DNA of 37,021 nucleotides from Actinomycetes bacterium (GTDB lineage: Bacteria > Actinomycetota > Acidimicrobiia > Acidimicrobiales > Ilumatobacteraceae): positions 1 to 37,021 of the forward strand of contig BJGC01000021.1 in the NCBI GenBank assembly GCA_014190235.1. Direction: 5' to 3'. The notes beneath the pieces were generated by a model. It saw only the letters and a program-made list of their open reading frames with translations, was not told the origin of the DNA and ran no database searches. How positions within the stretch are numbered: the first letter of the stretch is position 1; each line of letters starts with the position of its first letter. The translations under genes were made by a program, and so were the position numbers. Below are positions 25,375 through 36,301 of the stretch, piece after piece.

Positions 25375-25922
25375 ACATTTTCACGTCGATCTTTATCGCC
25401 TCAGAAGCAGCGGGACCCCCGGAGACTCACAGTTGGATCTGGCCAGAGCGCGCAGAAATTGTCTACGGATGCACTGCATCAATCCTTATTTTTGTTGCGC
25501 TCATCAAGTTTGGTGGGCCAGTCATTAAAAAAGGTCTGTCAGCGCGCACAGAAAAGATTCAAAAAGATCTTGACTCTGGCAAAAATGACAAAGCGTCTGC
25601 TCAGGCAGAAGCAACATCGATTCGAGCAGCACTCGGGGACATTGCTGCAGAGCGCACGCGTATTTTGGCCGAGGCTGATGCTCAGGCAACAGCACTGCTG
25701 ACAGAAGGACGGGCTCGTATCACTGCTGAAATGGCCGGTCTAGAACAAAAAGCCGAAGCAGATATCGCTGCTGCGGCTGCTCGCAGTGGCGATGAGTTGC
25801 GAGCCGAGATTGCCCAACTTGCTGGCGTTGCAACCGAGCGAGTGGTGTCTTCTTCGCTTGACGCGAGCACACAGCAGGCACTGATTGAAAATTTCATTAG
25901 CAATGTAGGAGCAGCACGATGA
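25371..25922 (+). CDS. atpF: ATP synthase subunit b-type (second copy)
   Basis: Second peripheral-stalk subunit, 183 aa. It has a membrane helix at about 27-46 (IVYGCTASILIFVALIKFGG) and a charged coiled-coil-like stalk rich in Ala, Glu and Lys. Start and stop both overlap the neighbours by 4 nt (ATGA at 25371 and 25919), implying tight translational coupling and one-to-one synthesis. Two separate b genes are typical of b/b' enzymes of phototrophs; in M. tuberculosis the second b is instead fused to delta. Confidence 0.92.
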   Translation: MNIFTSIFIASEAAGPPETHSWIWPERAEIVYGCTASILIFVALIKFGGPVIKKGLSARTEKIQKDLDSGKNDKASAQAEATSIRAALGDIAAERTRILAEADAQATALLTEGRARITAEMAGLEQKAEADIAAAAARSGDELRAEIAQLAGVATERVVSSSLDASTQQALIENFISNVGAAR

Positions 25923-26446
25923 GCGACGCACGCATCGACGGGTACGCCCGAGCAATGTATGAAATTGCACAAGCAGAAGGCGTCGTGAACGAAGTCGAAA
26001 AAGAGCTCTACACGCTGGCGCGCGCAATTGAGTCAAACGAGCAATTGCGCAATGCCCTCACAGATGAGTCTCTTCCTGTTGAGCGTCGTCAGACAGTTGT
26101 CGAGCAGTTGCTGGGTGGCAAAGCATCAACTGTCACCACTCAATTGGTGTCGTTCATCGTGGGGTCTGGTCGCGGACGTGAACTTCCGGCAATCGCCGAC
26201 AAATTGTCAAAGCGCGCTAGTTCTGAGTCACATCGTGAAGTCGCAGAAGTACGCAGTTCCGTAGCGCTTACTCCTGAGCAGCAACAACGTTTGTCCGATG
26301 CGCTCACCAAGGCGACTGGCAAGCAAGTAAATCTTAAAATTATTATCGACCCACTGGTGTTAGGTGGTCTTGTTGCCACTGTTGGAGACACCGTGATTGA
26401 TGGAACCGTTCGCACCCGACTCGACCAGCTGAAGAGCCGGTTGTAG
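25919..26446 (+). CDS. atpH: ATP synthase subunit delta
   Basis: OSCP-type delta subunit (175 aa) that joins the peripheral stalk to the top of F1. It begins with the typical helical bundle ([13 protein letters not shown]) and ends with the conserved [22 protein letters not shown]. The length is that of ordinary delta, not of the about 440-residue mycobacterial b-delta fusion. The start overlaps the upstream b gene (ATGA). Confidence 0.95.
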   Translation: MSDARIDGYARAMYEIAQAEGVVNEVEKELYTLARAIESNEQLRNALTDESLPVERRQTVVEQLLGGKASTVTTQLVSFIVGSGRGRELPAIADKLSKRASSESHREVAEVRSSVALTPEQQQRLSDALTKATGKQVNLKIIIDPLVLGGLVATVGDTVIDGTVRTRLDQLKSRL

Positions 26447-26477
26447 AAGATCCAGAAGAAAGAAGTACGAGGAAAAA

Positions 26478-28076
26478 ATGGCAGAGCTCACACTTTCCGC
26501 ACAAGAGATTGCATCAGCAATTTCCAAGAGCCTAGAGGGCTATAAACCATCTCTTGAGGCACGAACCGTTGGTCGCGTGTCTGAAGTCGGTGACGGTATC
26601 GCACGCGTGACGGGTTTGCCCGACTGCGCGGTCAACGAATTGCTTGAATTCGAAGACGGAACCATTGGACTGGCGCTGAACCTAGACGAAACAAAAATTG
26701 GTGCTGTTGTTCTTGGTGATGCCGATCACATCGAAGAAGGTCAGACCGTCAAGGCGACTGGTCGTATTTTGTCAGTGCCCGTTGGTGATGCACTCCTTGG
26801 GCGTGTCGTGAACTCACTCGGCGTTCCAATTGATGGCAATGGTGACCTTGTCGGTGCAATCATGCGCCGTGTTGAGGTTCAGGCTCCCGGAATCATGGGT
26901 CGCAAACCGGTGCACGAGCCATTGCAGACCGGTATCAAATCAATCGACGCAATGACACCAATTGGTCGCGGACAACGCGAACTCATCATTGGCGACCGCA
27001 AAACAGGCAAGACTACAATTGCAATTGACACCATCATTAACCAACGTGGTTTGGGAGTGAAGTGCATCTACGTGGCAATCGGGCAAAAAGGCTCAACAGT
27101 TGCACAGACCGTAGAGACATTGCGTCAACTTGGTGCAATGGAATACACCGTTGTTGTTGCGGCACCTGCAAGTGATCCTGCACCGTTTAAATATCTTGCC
27201 CCATACACGGGTTGTGCGATGGGTCAGCACTGGATGGAGAACGGCGAGCATGCGCTTGTGGTGTATGACGACTTGTCAAAGCAGGCCGAGGCATATCGCC
27301 AGATGGCATTGTTGCTGCGCCGACCACCAGGCCGTGAGGCGTATCCCGGTGACGTGTTTTACCTACACAGTCGTTTGCTCGAACGCGCTGCCAAACTGAG
27401 CGACGCCAATGGCGCCGGATCACTCACCGCATTGCCAGTTATCGAAACAAAAGCTGGAGACGTATCGGCGTATATTCCGACCAACGTGATTTCCATCACT
27501 GATGGCCAGGTGTATCTGCAAGACAACTTGTTTAAGTCAGGCGTTCGTCCTGCTGTCGACGTGGGTATCTCGGTATCGCGCGTGGGTGGTGCTGCTCAGA
27601 CAAAAGCAATGAAGAGCGTTTCCGGAACACTCAAACTAGATCTTGCCCAGTTCCGTGAACTCGAAGCGTTCGCAACATTTGGTTCAGAGCTTGACGCCGT
27701 GTCTAAGGCACAACTTGAGCGTGGTTATCGTTTGGTTGAATTGCTCAAGCAGCCACTCAACAGCCCGATGCCAGTCGAAGAACAAGTCGTCTCAATCTTT
27801 GCTGGTACAAAGGGCTATCTTGACGACTTGCCAGTGTCAGATGTTCGACGTTTCGAAAATGAATTGCTCGAGCATGTGCGCTCGCGCCATAGTGCCATGT
27901 TGGCAATCTTGCGCAGCGACTCAAAGGCCGATGTTCCGTCAGACATGGCAGACATAGTCAAAGCATTCAAGGCACAGTTCCGTACGTCTGTATCAAAAGC
28001 CGGAACACCATCTGGTGATGTGGCGGCTGAAGCAGTAGGCGACGCTAATAGCGATAAGACGCTTGCAACGGAGTGA
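26478..28076 (+). CDS. atpA: ATP synthase subunit alpha
   Basis: Non-catalytic nucleotide-binding F1 subunit, 532 aa. It has the N-terminal beta-barrel, Walker [10 protein letters not shown] (172-180), [11 protein letters not shown], and the arginine-finger segment [15 protein letters not shown], with the helical C-terminal domain after it. GAGG just before the ATG serves as RBS. The tail (from about 505) is Ala/Asp/Ser-rich and longer than in E. coli (513 aa), reminiscent of the C-terminal extension of mycobacterial alpha, which limits ATP hydrolysis; a similar role here is inference. Confidence 0.97.
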   Translation: MAELTLSAQEIASAISKSLEGYKPSLEARTVGRVSEVGDGIARVTGLPDCAVNELLEFEDGTIGLALNLDETKIGAVVLGDADHIEEGQTVKATGRILSVPVGDALLGRVVNSLGVPIDGNGDLVGAIMRRVEVQAPGIMGRKPVHEPLQTGIKSIDAMTPIGRGQRELIIGDRKTGKTTIAIDTIINQRGLGVKCIYVAIGQKGSTVAQTVETLRQLGAMEYTVVVAAPASDPAPFKYLAPYTGCAMGQHWMENGEHALVVYDDLSKQAEAYRQMALLLRRPPGREAYPGDVFYLHSRLLERAAKLSDANGAGSLTALPVIETKAGDVSAYIPTNVISITDGQVYLQDNLFKSGVRPAVDVGISVSRVGGAAQTKAMKSVSGTLKLDLAQFRELEAFATFGSELDAVSKAQLERGYRLVELLKQPLNSPMPVEEQVVSIFAGTKGYLDDLPVSDVRRFENELLEHVRSRHSAMLAILRSDSKADVPSDMADIVKAFKAQFRTSVSKAGTPSGDVAAEAVGDANSDKTLATE

Positions 28077-28081
28077 TGTAA

Positions 28082-30424
<2,343 letters not shown>

Positions 30425-30425
<1 letters not shown>

Positions 30426-30850
30426 TGGCCGAAGGCTCTAGCGCCTTGCGAGTAGACGTTGTCTCACCAGAACGCATTCTCTTTAGCGGAGACGCCCGAC
30501 AGGTAATTACGCGCACGCTCCAAGGTGGAGAAATCGCATTTCTTCCTGGGCACGCTGCATTTTTGGGAGCACTCACAGAAAACCACACTCGTATCTACTT
30601 AACGGACGGAACAATTCAAGACATTGCAGTTCATCTAGGTTTTGTCGAGGTCGGTCCTGATCATGTTTCGATCTTGAGCGACTCTGCTGAGTTGGCACAA
30701 GATATTAATGTCAAGCGCGCTCAAGACGCAATGGCCAGAGCGCAAGAACAACTTCGTACAGAAGTTACTCCCGAAGCCGAATCTGCACTTCGCCGTGCCA
30801 CTGCTCGTTTGGCTGCATCTGGCAATACAAGTACTGCTTCAAGTCACTAA
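30425..30850 (+). CDS. atpC: ATP synthase subunit epsilon
   Basis: Rotor subunit epsilon (141 aa). The beta-sandwich N-terminal domain shows VDVVSPERILFSGDARQVITRTLQGGEIAFLPGHAAFLG-type family features. A C-terminal helical part rich in Ala, Gln and Arg (about 90-130) can regulate hydrolysis in this family. It starts inside the atpD stop (TAATG) and is the last gene of the operon proper. Its TAA directly abuts the ATG of the following SDR gene, so read-through transcription into it is likely. Confidence 0.95.
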
Positions 30851-31627
30851 ATGTCGACATATCCGTTCGGGCGCGCGCTTGTAACGGGAGCATCAGCAGG
30901 TATTGGCGAGTCTTTCGCTCGTCTGTTGGCAAAGGCAGGAGTTCCGGTTGTTGTAGTTGCAAGACGACATGATCGACTCACTGCGCTGGCGAGTGAATTC
31001 GCAAATATCGAAGTACTGCAGGCTGACTTGCAAACCCAAGACGGAATAGATGCAGTAATAAGTCGCCTCAATGACACGAATAACCCCATCGATCTCTTGG
31101 TCAATAATGCCGGATTTGGAACATCAGGAGTGTTTGATCTAATTGATCCAGAGCGAACAACCCAAGAGATTGCGCTTAATGTCAACGCGTTGGTTCGACT
31201 TACCCATGCCGCGATCAATGCATTTTTGCCGCGCCAACATGGGTATGTGCTCAATGTCTCTAGCGTGGGGGCTTTTCAGGCTGGTCCCACGTTGGCGGTG
31301 TATGCAGCAACAAAAGCATTTGTTACGTCGTTTACCGAAGCGGTGCACGAAGAGAATCGCAAACGGGGTGTACATGTCACAGCGCTTCATCCTGGTTTTG
31401 TGCCAACCGAGTTTCAAGCAGTTTCATCGGCAAAAGATACAACATCTGATATTCCCAAGTTCATGTGGCTGAAACCCGAACGAGTGGCGCACGCTGGACT
31501 CGTCGCAGTTGCGCGCAACAAAGCAATTTCAGTTCCATCAGTTCTGTATAAAACCCTTGTGATCATCACTAAGATTTTTCCGCGCGGAGCAATGCGTCGT
31601 ATTGCAGGCAGCATTATTGCTGACTGA
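30851..31627 (+). CDS. SDR-family dehydrogenase
   Basis: Short-chain dehydrogenase, 258 aa, with TGASAGIG (12-19), NNAG (85-88), the catalytic serine in NVSSVG (137/138) and YAATK (Y151, K155), followed by LHPGFVPTEF. It resembles the DltE/YqjQ-like SDR group acting on small carbonyl compounds or acyl groups, but the substrate cannot be named. The ATG begins immediately after the atpC stop with no gap, so it is probably translated from the ATP synthase message. Confidence 0.88.
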   Translation: MSTYPFGRALVTGASAGIGESFARLLAKAGVPVVVVARRHDRLTALASEFANIEVLQADLQTQDGIDAVISRLNDTNNPIDLLVNNAGFGTSGVFDLIDPERTTQEIALNVNALVRLTHAAINAFLPRQHGYVLNVSSVGAFQAGPTLAVYAATKAFVTSFTEAVHEENRKRGVHVTALHPGFVPTEFQAVSSAKDTTSDIPKFMWLKPERVAHAGLVAVARNKAISVPSVLYKTLVIITKIFPRGAMRRIAGSIIAD

Positions 31628-31637
31628 TCAAAGGCGC

Positions 31638-31643
31638 TAGGTT
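31638..31643 (+). promoter_or_regulatory. Putative -10 box of a leaderless J-domain gene transcript
   Basis: TAGGTT ends 7 nt before ATG 31651, and no SD lies between. TTGCTG (31617-31622) lies 15 nt upstream and could be a weak -35. Confidence 0.45.
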
Positions 31644-31650
31644 TTGAATC

Positions 31651-32358
31651 ATGTTGTTGGCAGAGTTCGAAGTCTGGCATTCGCGCCCAATCGCCCCCAC
31701 GCGGCGCTTGGCGCTAGGGCACATGTATCTTCCGGTCGACCCGGCACCAGGGTTTGGCGGCTTATTGCTTGCAGCCGTCGTGGCGATGCACATTCCCGAT
31801 GTAGACGACGACATGGTGCCTGATGTGCACAGATTGCTCAATGAAGTAGAAAGAGGATCGCGAGTTGTGCAACCACGTTTGCGCCACCGTTTTCAAGCCG
31901 ATCGACATGGATTAGCGGTTAGCACACATCGAATGACTAGCGAAGCAGAACAAGTCGCTTTTGAGTTCGGTGTCGTTGGTGTGCCCCTACAACAAGTGCT
32001 TGGAGCGATCTATTCGATAGAGCGATTTGACAACGAGACACGAGTATCGCTCGTTCCACTTTTGCGTCGAGCCATGACATGGCGTGGTCCGATTGGGGCT
32101 GCGTTTATCTCGTATCTCATGGGATCGCGCGCATCATCGCTGCAGGCAATCACCAATCCGCGAGCATGGGCATTAGATGTCTTGAAGTTTCCAAGCGGCA
32201 CGCTCGAGTATTCAAAAAAAGATGTCATGTCACGCTATCGAGAATGCATGCGCCAGGTTCATCCTGACAATGGTGGCGATGAGCTAGCAGCGAGTCATGC
32301 GATTGTCGACATTGGCCAGGCTCGGCAGGTCTTAATCGACGCATTGAAAAGCCACTAA
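31651..32358 (+). CDS. Protein with C-terminal J domain
   Basis: 235-residue protein. Residues 1-160 are unrecognised, Arg- and Val-rich, with no membrane anchor. Residues about 185-235 look like a short J domain: a basic helix (YRECMRQ), the diagnostic HPD loop at 204-206 followed by NGGDE, then a helix with Ala-Arg-Gln. J domains recruit and stimulate Hsp70 (DnaK); placement at the C-terminus after an unknown domain suggests targeting of DnaK to a specific client. It overlaps the next gene by one base (TAATG). Confidence 0.75.
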   Translation: MLLAEFEVWHSRPIAPTRRLALGHMYLPVDPAPGFGGLLLAAVVAMHIPDVDDDMVPDVHRLLNEVERGSRVVQPRLRHRFQADRHGLAVSTHRMTSEAEQVAFEFGVVGVPLQQVLGAIYSIERFDNETRVSLVPLLRRAMTWRGPIGAAFISYLMGSRASSLQAITNPRAWALDVLKFPSGTLEYSKKDVMSRYRECMRQVHPDNGGDELAASHAIVDIGQARQVLIDALKSH

Positions 32359-32924
32359 TGCAACCGAGCGGTTTCGTCTTTTTCCCCGGTGCAGGGTCGA
32401 ATGCTGATCACTCTGTTCTCGTTGCTCTTGAAAAATCTCTTGCACCAACTCCGGTCGCTAGACGTGATTTTCCGTATCGACGTCTGGGTCGATCGTTTCC
32501 GGACAAGACGCCGATTCTGGTGAAATGCGTGCGTGACGAAGTGCGAGCATTTGCAGAACAGATCGGAGTGCAAACATCGTCGCTTGTGATTGGTGGTCGT
32601 TCGATGGGTGGACGAATGTGCTCAATGGCTGCTGCCGACGAAGAAGATCCCCTGTTAGTACAAGGCTTAGTGCTGATCTCGTATCCGCTGTATGCACCTG
32701 CCAAACCTGAGGCACCGCGAACTGAACATCTGCATCGTCTCAACATGCCGATTCTCTGCGTCAGTGGCACCAAGGATAATTTCGGAAAACCCGCAGAGAT
32801 GGAAAAAGCCATGGGGCAAACTCGTTCAGTAGTTACTTTTTCTTTTATACAAAATGGTCGACACGATCTAAAAGGCGCAGATGACGAAGTCGTCAACGCT
32901 GTGCAGAAATGGGCGCTCTCTTAG
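32358..32924 (+). CDS. Small alpha/beta hydrolase
   Basis: Alpha/beta-hydrolase fold protein (188 aa) of the compact Tex30/KANL3-like (dienelactone hydrolase-related) type. It has an N-terminal oxyanion segment FFPGAGSNADH, nucleophile Ser82 in GGRSMGG, Asp140 in SGTKDNFG and His169 in NGRHDLKG. No signal peptide, so cytosolic. The substrate is unknown. It is translationally coupled to the J-domain gene through TAATG, suggesting a shared process. Confidence 0.85.
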   Translation: MQPSGFVFFPGAGSNADHSVLVALEKSLAPTPVARRDFPYRRLGRSFPDKTPILVKCVRDEVRAFAEQIGVQTSSLVIGGRSMGGRMCSMAAADEEDPLLVQGLVLISYPLYAPAKPEAPRTEHLHRLNMPILCVSGTKDNFGKPAEMEKAMGQTRSVVTFSFIQNGRHDLKGADDEVVNAVQKWALS

Positions 32925-32925
32925 A

Positions 32926-32931
32926 TAGGAT
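32926..32931 (+). promoter_or_regulatory. Putative -10 box of a leaderless MFS gene transcript
   Basis: TAGGAT ends 6 nt before an in-frame ATT (32938) that gives the expected MFS N-terminus. No SD is visible before this or the later TTG (32953). Confidence 0.4.
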
Positions 32932-32937
32932 AATGAG

Positions 32938-34197
32938 ATTCGTCGAAATCCGTTGCTCGCTATTTTTACGACAGTCTTTATTGATCTGCTCGGCTTTGGA
33001 ATCTTGATTCCTGTCTTTCCACTCCTTATCAGCGCCGGTTCTCCATTTCGCGTCACGCCTGAGTCATGGTCATTTACGCAAGGGCTCATCATGTTGGGCT
33101 GGCTTCAAGCCGTGTATCCGTTTTGCACGTTCATTGCGTCGCCGATCCTGGGTCAACTTTCTGATCGACACGGCAGACGACCAGTTCTTGCGCTTTCTAT
33201 CTTTGGAACCTCCATCGGATATGCGCTATTTGCAATCGGCATTAGTACCGCAAATATCCCGTTGTTGTTTGCCGCTCGCGCACTTGACGGATTCACAGGT
33301 GGAAACTTGGCAGTTGCCAACGCCGCCATTGGCGACATCAGTACTAATGAGAATCGTGCCAGAAACTTTGGCTTTCTTGGCGCTGCCTTTGGTCTCGGCT
33401 TTATCGTTGGCCCATATCTGGGTGGAAAACTCAGTTCGCCTCATGTGAGTTTTTATGGATTGTTTGATACGCCGGATTGGTTTGGTGCCACCACGCCATT
33501 TTGGTTTGCAGCAATTGTTGCCTTGCTGAACTGCGGGGCAGTGCTGACTACATTCCCAGAGACTCTCAAGCAAAAATTCCATGCCGGCAAAATAAGTGCA
33601 ACACAATCAATCTCCAACGTGATCAGTGGTTTTCGCTCAGAACGACTTCGGGTTGTTTTGCTCGCAGGCTTTTTATTCAATGCAGGGTTCACGTTCTTCA
33701 CCACCTTCTTCGGTGTATACCTTCGCAATCGGTTTAGTTTCAGCCCCTCAAAGACCGGTGATTATTTTGCAATAGTTGGTCTCTTCATTGCTTTCACGCA
33801 GGCAGTCGTTGTCGGACGGGTGTCAAAGAAACTCCCTGACTTCAAGGTGCTGAGATTTAGTCTCTTTGGTAACGCAACAATGATGCTGCTCTATTTCGCA
33901 GTACCGTCGACATTCTCATTTGGTCTGTATCTTGCCATTCCATTTTTTACCCTGTTCAATGGCCTCACGATGGCCAATATGACGAGTCTTGTCAGCCGTT
34001 CTGCAGAACCCGGCCAACAAGGCCAAGCGATGGGCATTTATTCCAGCGTGCAAAGTTTGGCGTCTGTTCCTGCATCAATTTTGGTTGGATACATCACCAC
34101 GAGCGTGACATCAAGTCAGCCACTCATTGTCGCGTCAGTATGTATCGCACTCGGCGGAGCAAGTTTCTTGTTCTTGTTCCGTCCTAAATATGTATAA
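32938..34197 (+). CDS. MFS transporter (TetA/DHA1-like drug efflux type)
   Basis: Twelve-helix major facilitator, 419 aa from this start, probably a proton-coupled efflux pump of the DHA1/TCR group. It has the N-terminal family signature FIDLLGFGILIPVFPLL, the motif A loop GQLSDRHGRRPVLALS between helices 2 and 3, and a second-half repeat with VGRVSKKLPDFKVL. The start is unusual: no ATG or GTG exists in frame between the upstream stop (32926-32928) and the first helix. TTG 32953 gives MLAIFTTVF, while ATT 32938 gives MRRNPLLAIFTTVF, closer to the usual basic N-terminus, and has a leaderless -10 box 6 nt upstream. The ATT start is therefore preferred but unproven. Substrate unknown. Confidence 0.85.
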   Translation: MRRNPLLAIFTTVFIDLLGFGILIPVFPLLISAGSPFRVTPESWSFTQGLIMLGWLQAVYPFCTFIASPILGQLSDRHGRRPVLALSIFGTSIGYALFAIGISTANIPLLFAARALDGFTGGNLAVANAAIGDISTNENRARNFGFLGAAFGLGFIVGPYLGGKLSSPHVSFYGLFDTPDWFGATTPFWFAAIVALLNCGAVLTTFPETLKQKFHAGKISATQSISNVISGFRSERLRVVLLAGFLFNAGFTFFTTFFGVYLRNRFSFSPSKTGDYFAIVGLFIAFTQAVVVGRVSKKLPDFKVLRFSLFGNATMMLLYFAVPSTFSFGLYLAIPFFTLFNGLTMANMTSLVSRSAEPGQQGQAMGIYSSVQSLASVPASILVGYITTSVTSSQPLIVASVCIALGGASFLFLFRPKYV

Positions 34198-34206
34198 CAG
34201 TTTTAC

Positions 34207-35019
34207 TCAGATCGGACCATGTGAAGTGAATGTGTCATTTCGTGGCCGTACGACAACCGTGTATGTATCTGCAATTGCAACTGTGCGATGCTCAACTTGA
34301 GCTTCAAGGCGTTCAGGATCTTGTACGACTGCCATGAATGCGCGCATTGATGGATAGGCGATGAAACGTACTTCGTCCCACTCGCGCCCATCGCCCATAA
34401 TGGTTCCTTCGACATTGAAAATTGCCGCCGCACCGCCGCCGTGCTTCTGCGCAACGGTGAATGCCTTTGACTGATACTCTTCCATGCCTCCCCGACGTCC
34501 ACCCTCGGTGAATTTCAAAAGATGAACCACCATGATGGGACCATCCTCATCGGTGGGCGCATGCTCAAGACTGTCCCATGTGCTGCTTTTTACCCGAAAG
34601 GAATCATCTAGATCTGCTGGCTGACAGCCGATCACAAATGTGAACTCCATCCCAGCTTCTTTATGTTCGTGCTTATCCTGAAAATCTTTACGATTCTGCA
34701 TTCCAAGAAATGCTTGACGCGTTGGATATTTGACAACGCCAATTCGATCCCACTTGATGTCCTTTCCGGCAAGTTGCAGTTCAACATCACCGATAAAAGC
34801 GAGTTCCGCCCCGATGTCATGCAGGATTTCTAGTGGTGAATACAAATCATCTGCTTCTCTACCGGAGATACCCCGTGAGCCGTCGGCATACGTCGCGTGC
34901 TCTTTGTATTTCATAAAGTTCACCATCCAGACAGGACCATCTTGTTCCGGAGGCGTGCTGAACATCTGCATTCCATATTCACGATTCATTTTTCCGTATC
35001 CGGGTTTATTTTGTGTCAT
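34207..35019 (-). CDS. Tandem DUF1330-like (ferredoxin-fold) protein
   Basis: 270-residue soluble protein built from two related halves (about 28-140 and 165-265). Each resembles DUF1330/NIPSNAP-like dimeric alpha-beta barrel domains: an opening strand (VWMVNFMKYK; IMVVHLLKF), a middle strand before a proline-serine/threonine turn (VVKYPTRQAFL; FIAYPSMRAFM) and a His-rich stretch (DKHEHKEAG; AQVEHRTV). Function of the family is not established; monooxygenase- or isomerase-like roles are possible. ATG 35019 has AAGGA about 9 nt upstream on the minus strand. It lies 18 nt after the DUF2855 gene, so the two form an operon. Confidence 0.72.
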   Translation of the reverse strand: MTQNKPGYGKMNREYGMQMFSTPPEQDGPVWMVNFMKYKEHATYADGSRGISGREADDLYSPLEILHDIGAELAFIGDVELQLAGKDIKWDRIGVVKYPTRQAFLGMQNRKDFQDKHEHKEAGMEFTFVIGCQPADLDDSFRVKSSTWDSLEHAPTDEDGPIMVVHLLKFTEGGRRGGMEEYQSKAFTVAQKHGGGAAAIFNVEGTIMGDGREWDEVRFIAYPSMRAFMAVVQDPERLEAQVEHRTVAIADTYTVVVRPRNDTFTSHGPI

Positions 35020-35037
35020 AGCATTGTTCCTTTTTGA

Positions 35038-36096
35038 CTAGAGAGAAAGAATGTGTCCAGCTTCTGGGCGTACGCGCCCATTGACGAGTTGATCATAAAT
35101 ATCTACGAGTGCTTCGGTGCCATGTGAATGTTTAATAGTGAGCCATCGAGTTGAATCATCAAGAAACAGCGAGAGTGCGGTGTTGATGCGTTCGTTAAAC
35201 ACATCGCGCCCCCATTCTTTGCCACGCTTTGCCATTTGGCTTGGAGCAAAGAAAAATTCAGGCCGTGGCCCAGGTAATCCCTTTGTAGAACCAGTCTGAT
35301 CCCAATGAGTGCCGCCAATGCGACACGAGTATTTTAATGCATCAGCAAAGTGATGATGAATGCGTGAGTTCACACTGGCATTGCCCGCCATGTCAACTGA
35401 CACGGTTGGCACCGTGGCATCAAGAGTGTCGATATCGTCGTATGTGATGATCTGGTGATATAGGTCGAGGCCATTGGTGAAATCAACATTGCCTGCAGAC
35501 GTCAGCGCCACAACTTTGACTTGTGAGTTCAGGTGCAAGCAGTGGGCGAGGGCGATGGATGTTTTGCTCGAGGCGCTCGTGACAAGAACCTGTTTGGCGC
35601 CAAAGAAATCTGACTCGCGCAAGAAGTCTTCTGCCAAGAACGACGTAACGAATAAACCACGCAATACTAAAGTTGCATTGTCATTGGCACTTTGGGTATC
35701 AGAAACTTTGTCAAACCCGCGATACGCCATTGCATGCGCATCGCGATGAGCCGCAACGTCAACAAAGCCTGAACTCGTAGTCTCAGCATGGACCACGTGA
35801 TGGTCGCCTGCGGGGTAAAAACCAAAATATCGGTCGCCTTTTTTGATACCGTCAACGTCAGAAGCGACAACCACCCCAAAGCCCATTGTTGGCAAACGGC
35901 CCCATCCATCTTGGGTTGCTGGAAAGAACCCCCAGTAGTCAAGAGCATCTCCGGACATCGCATAACTGATGTTGTTGGAGGTGAGCGCAAAGCGCTCAAG
36001 AGCCAGAACAACGCAGCCAGTGGGCGCATCAATTGGCATTGTGGATTCAACGATTCGGTGATTTCGAAGGTTGGATCGGTCGATTTCTAGGTGCAT
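35038..36096 (-). CDS. DUF2855 family protein (MDR-like)
   Basis: 352-residue protein recognised as DUF2855, a family distantly like quinone oxidoreductase/medium-chain dehydrogenases. The central segment VLVTSASSKTSIALAHCL (about 169-186) is where the nucleotide-binding fold would lie, but the usual Gly-rich loop is not clear. The N-terminal part has DYWGFFPATQDGWGRLPTMGFGVV and DRYFGFYPAGDHHVV, typical of the family. No zinc ligands or signal peptide. ATG 36096 follows AAGGGGA on the minus strand. It is upstream gene of a two-gene operon with the DUF1330-like protein and divergent from the rhodopsin, sharing its 205-bp upstream region. Confidence 0.78.
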   Translation of the reverse strand: MHLEIDRSNLRNHRIVESTMPIDAPTGCVVLALERFALTSNNISYAMSGDALDYWGFFPATQDGWGRLPTMGFGVVVASDVDGIKKGDRYFGFYPAGDHHVVHAETTSSGFVDVAAHRDAHAMAYRGFDKVSDTQSANDNATLVLRGLFVTSFLAEDFLRESDFFGAKQVLVTSASSKTSIALAHCLHLNSQVKVVALTSAGNVDFTNGLDLYHQIITYDDIDTLDATVPTVSVDMAGNASVNSRIHHHFADALKYSCRIGGTHWDQTGSTKGLPGPRPEFFFAPSQMAKRGKEWGRDVFNERINTALSLFLDDSTRWLTIKHSHGTEALVDIYDQLVNGRVRPEAGHILSL

Positions 36097-36301
36097 GGCT
36101 TCCCCTTGTAGACCCCGAACTTAGGGCGTTTCGCGGTATTTTCGGTAGTCAGGGAGCCCTGGAGATAGTGCCTATTTTTGCTCTATAACCAATCCACTTT
36201 TTAGCACTTAAGACACGTTTTGGGGGCCAGCGTCATCTAAGTTATGGGTGTTGGCCACATTCATTGGGGATTTTGGCACTAAACAAAAGGAGATACGAGA
36301 A
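36097..36301. promoter_or_regulatory. Divergent intergenic region between DUF2855 operon and rhodopsin
   Basis: This 205-bp gap should hold promoters in both directions. It contains a small inverted repeat CAGGG-AG-CCCTG (36150-36161), a T-rich stretch (36173-36179), and TATAAC (36184-36189) and TAAGTT (36238-36243) as weak -10-like hexamers on the plus strand. None has a convincing -35 partner. The end of the region carries the rhodopsin SD AAAAGGAG (36285-36292). A start codon GTG at 36248 in the rhodopsin frame lies before this SD and is not used. Confidence 0.4.

Noticed and set aside
36248-36301. Upstream GTG 36248 as the rhodopsin start
   Set aside because: The strong SD AAAAGGAG (36285-36292) lies downstream of it, and the added residues are not rhodopsin-like.
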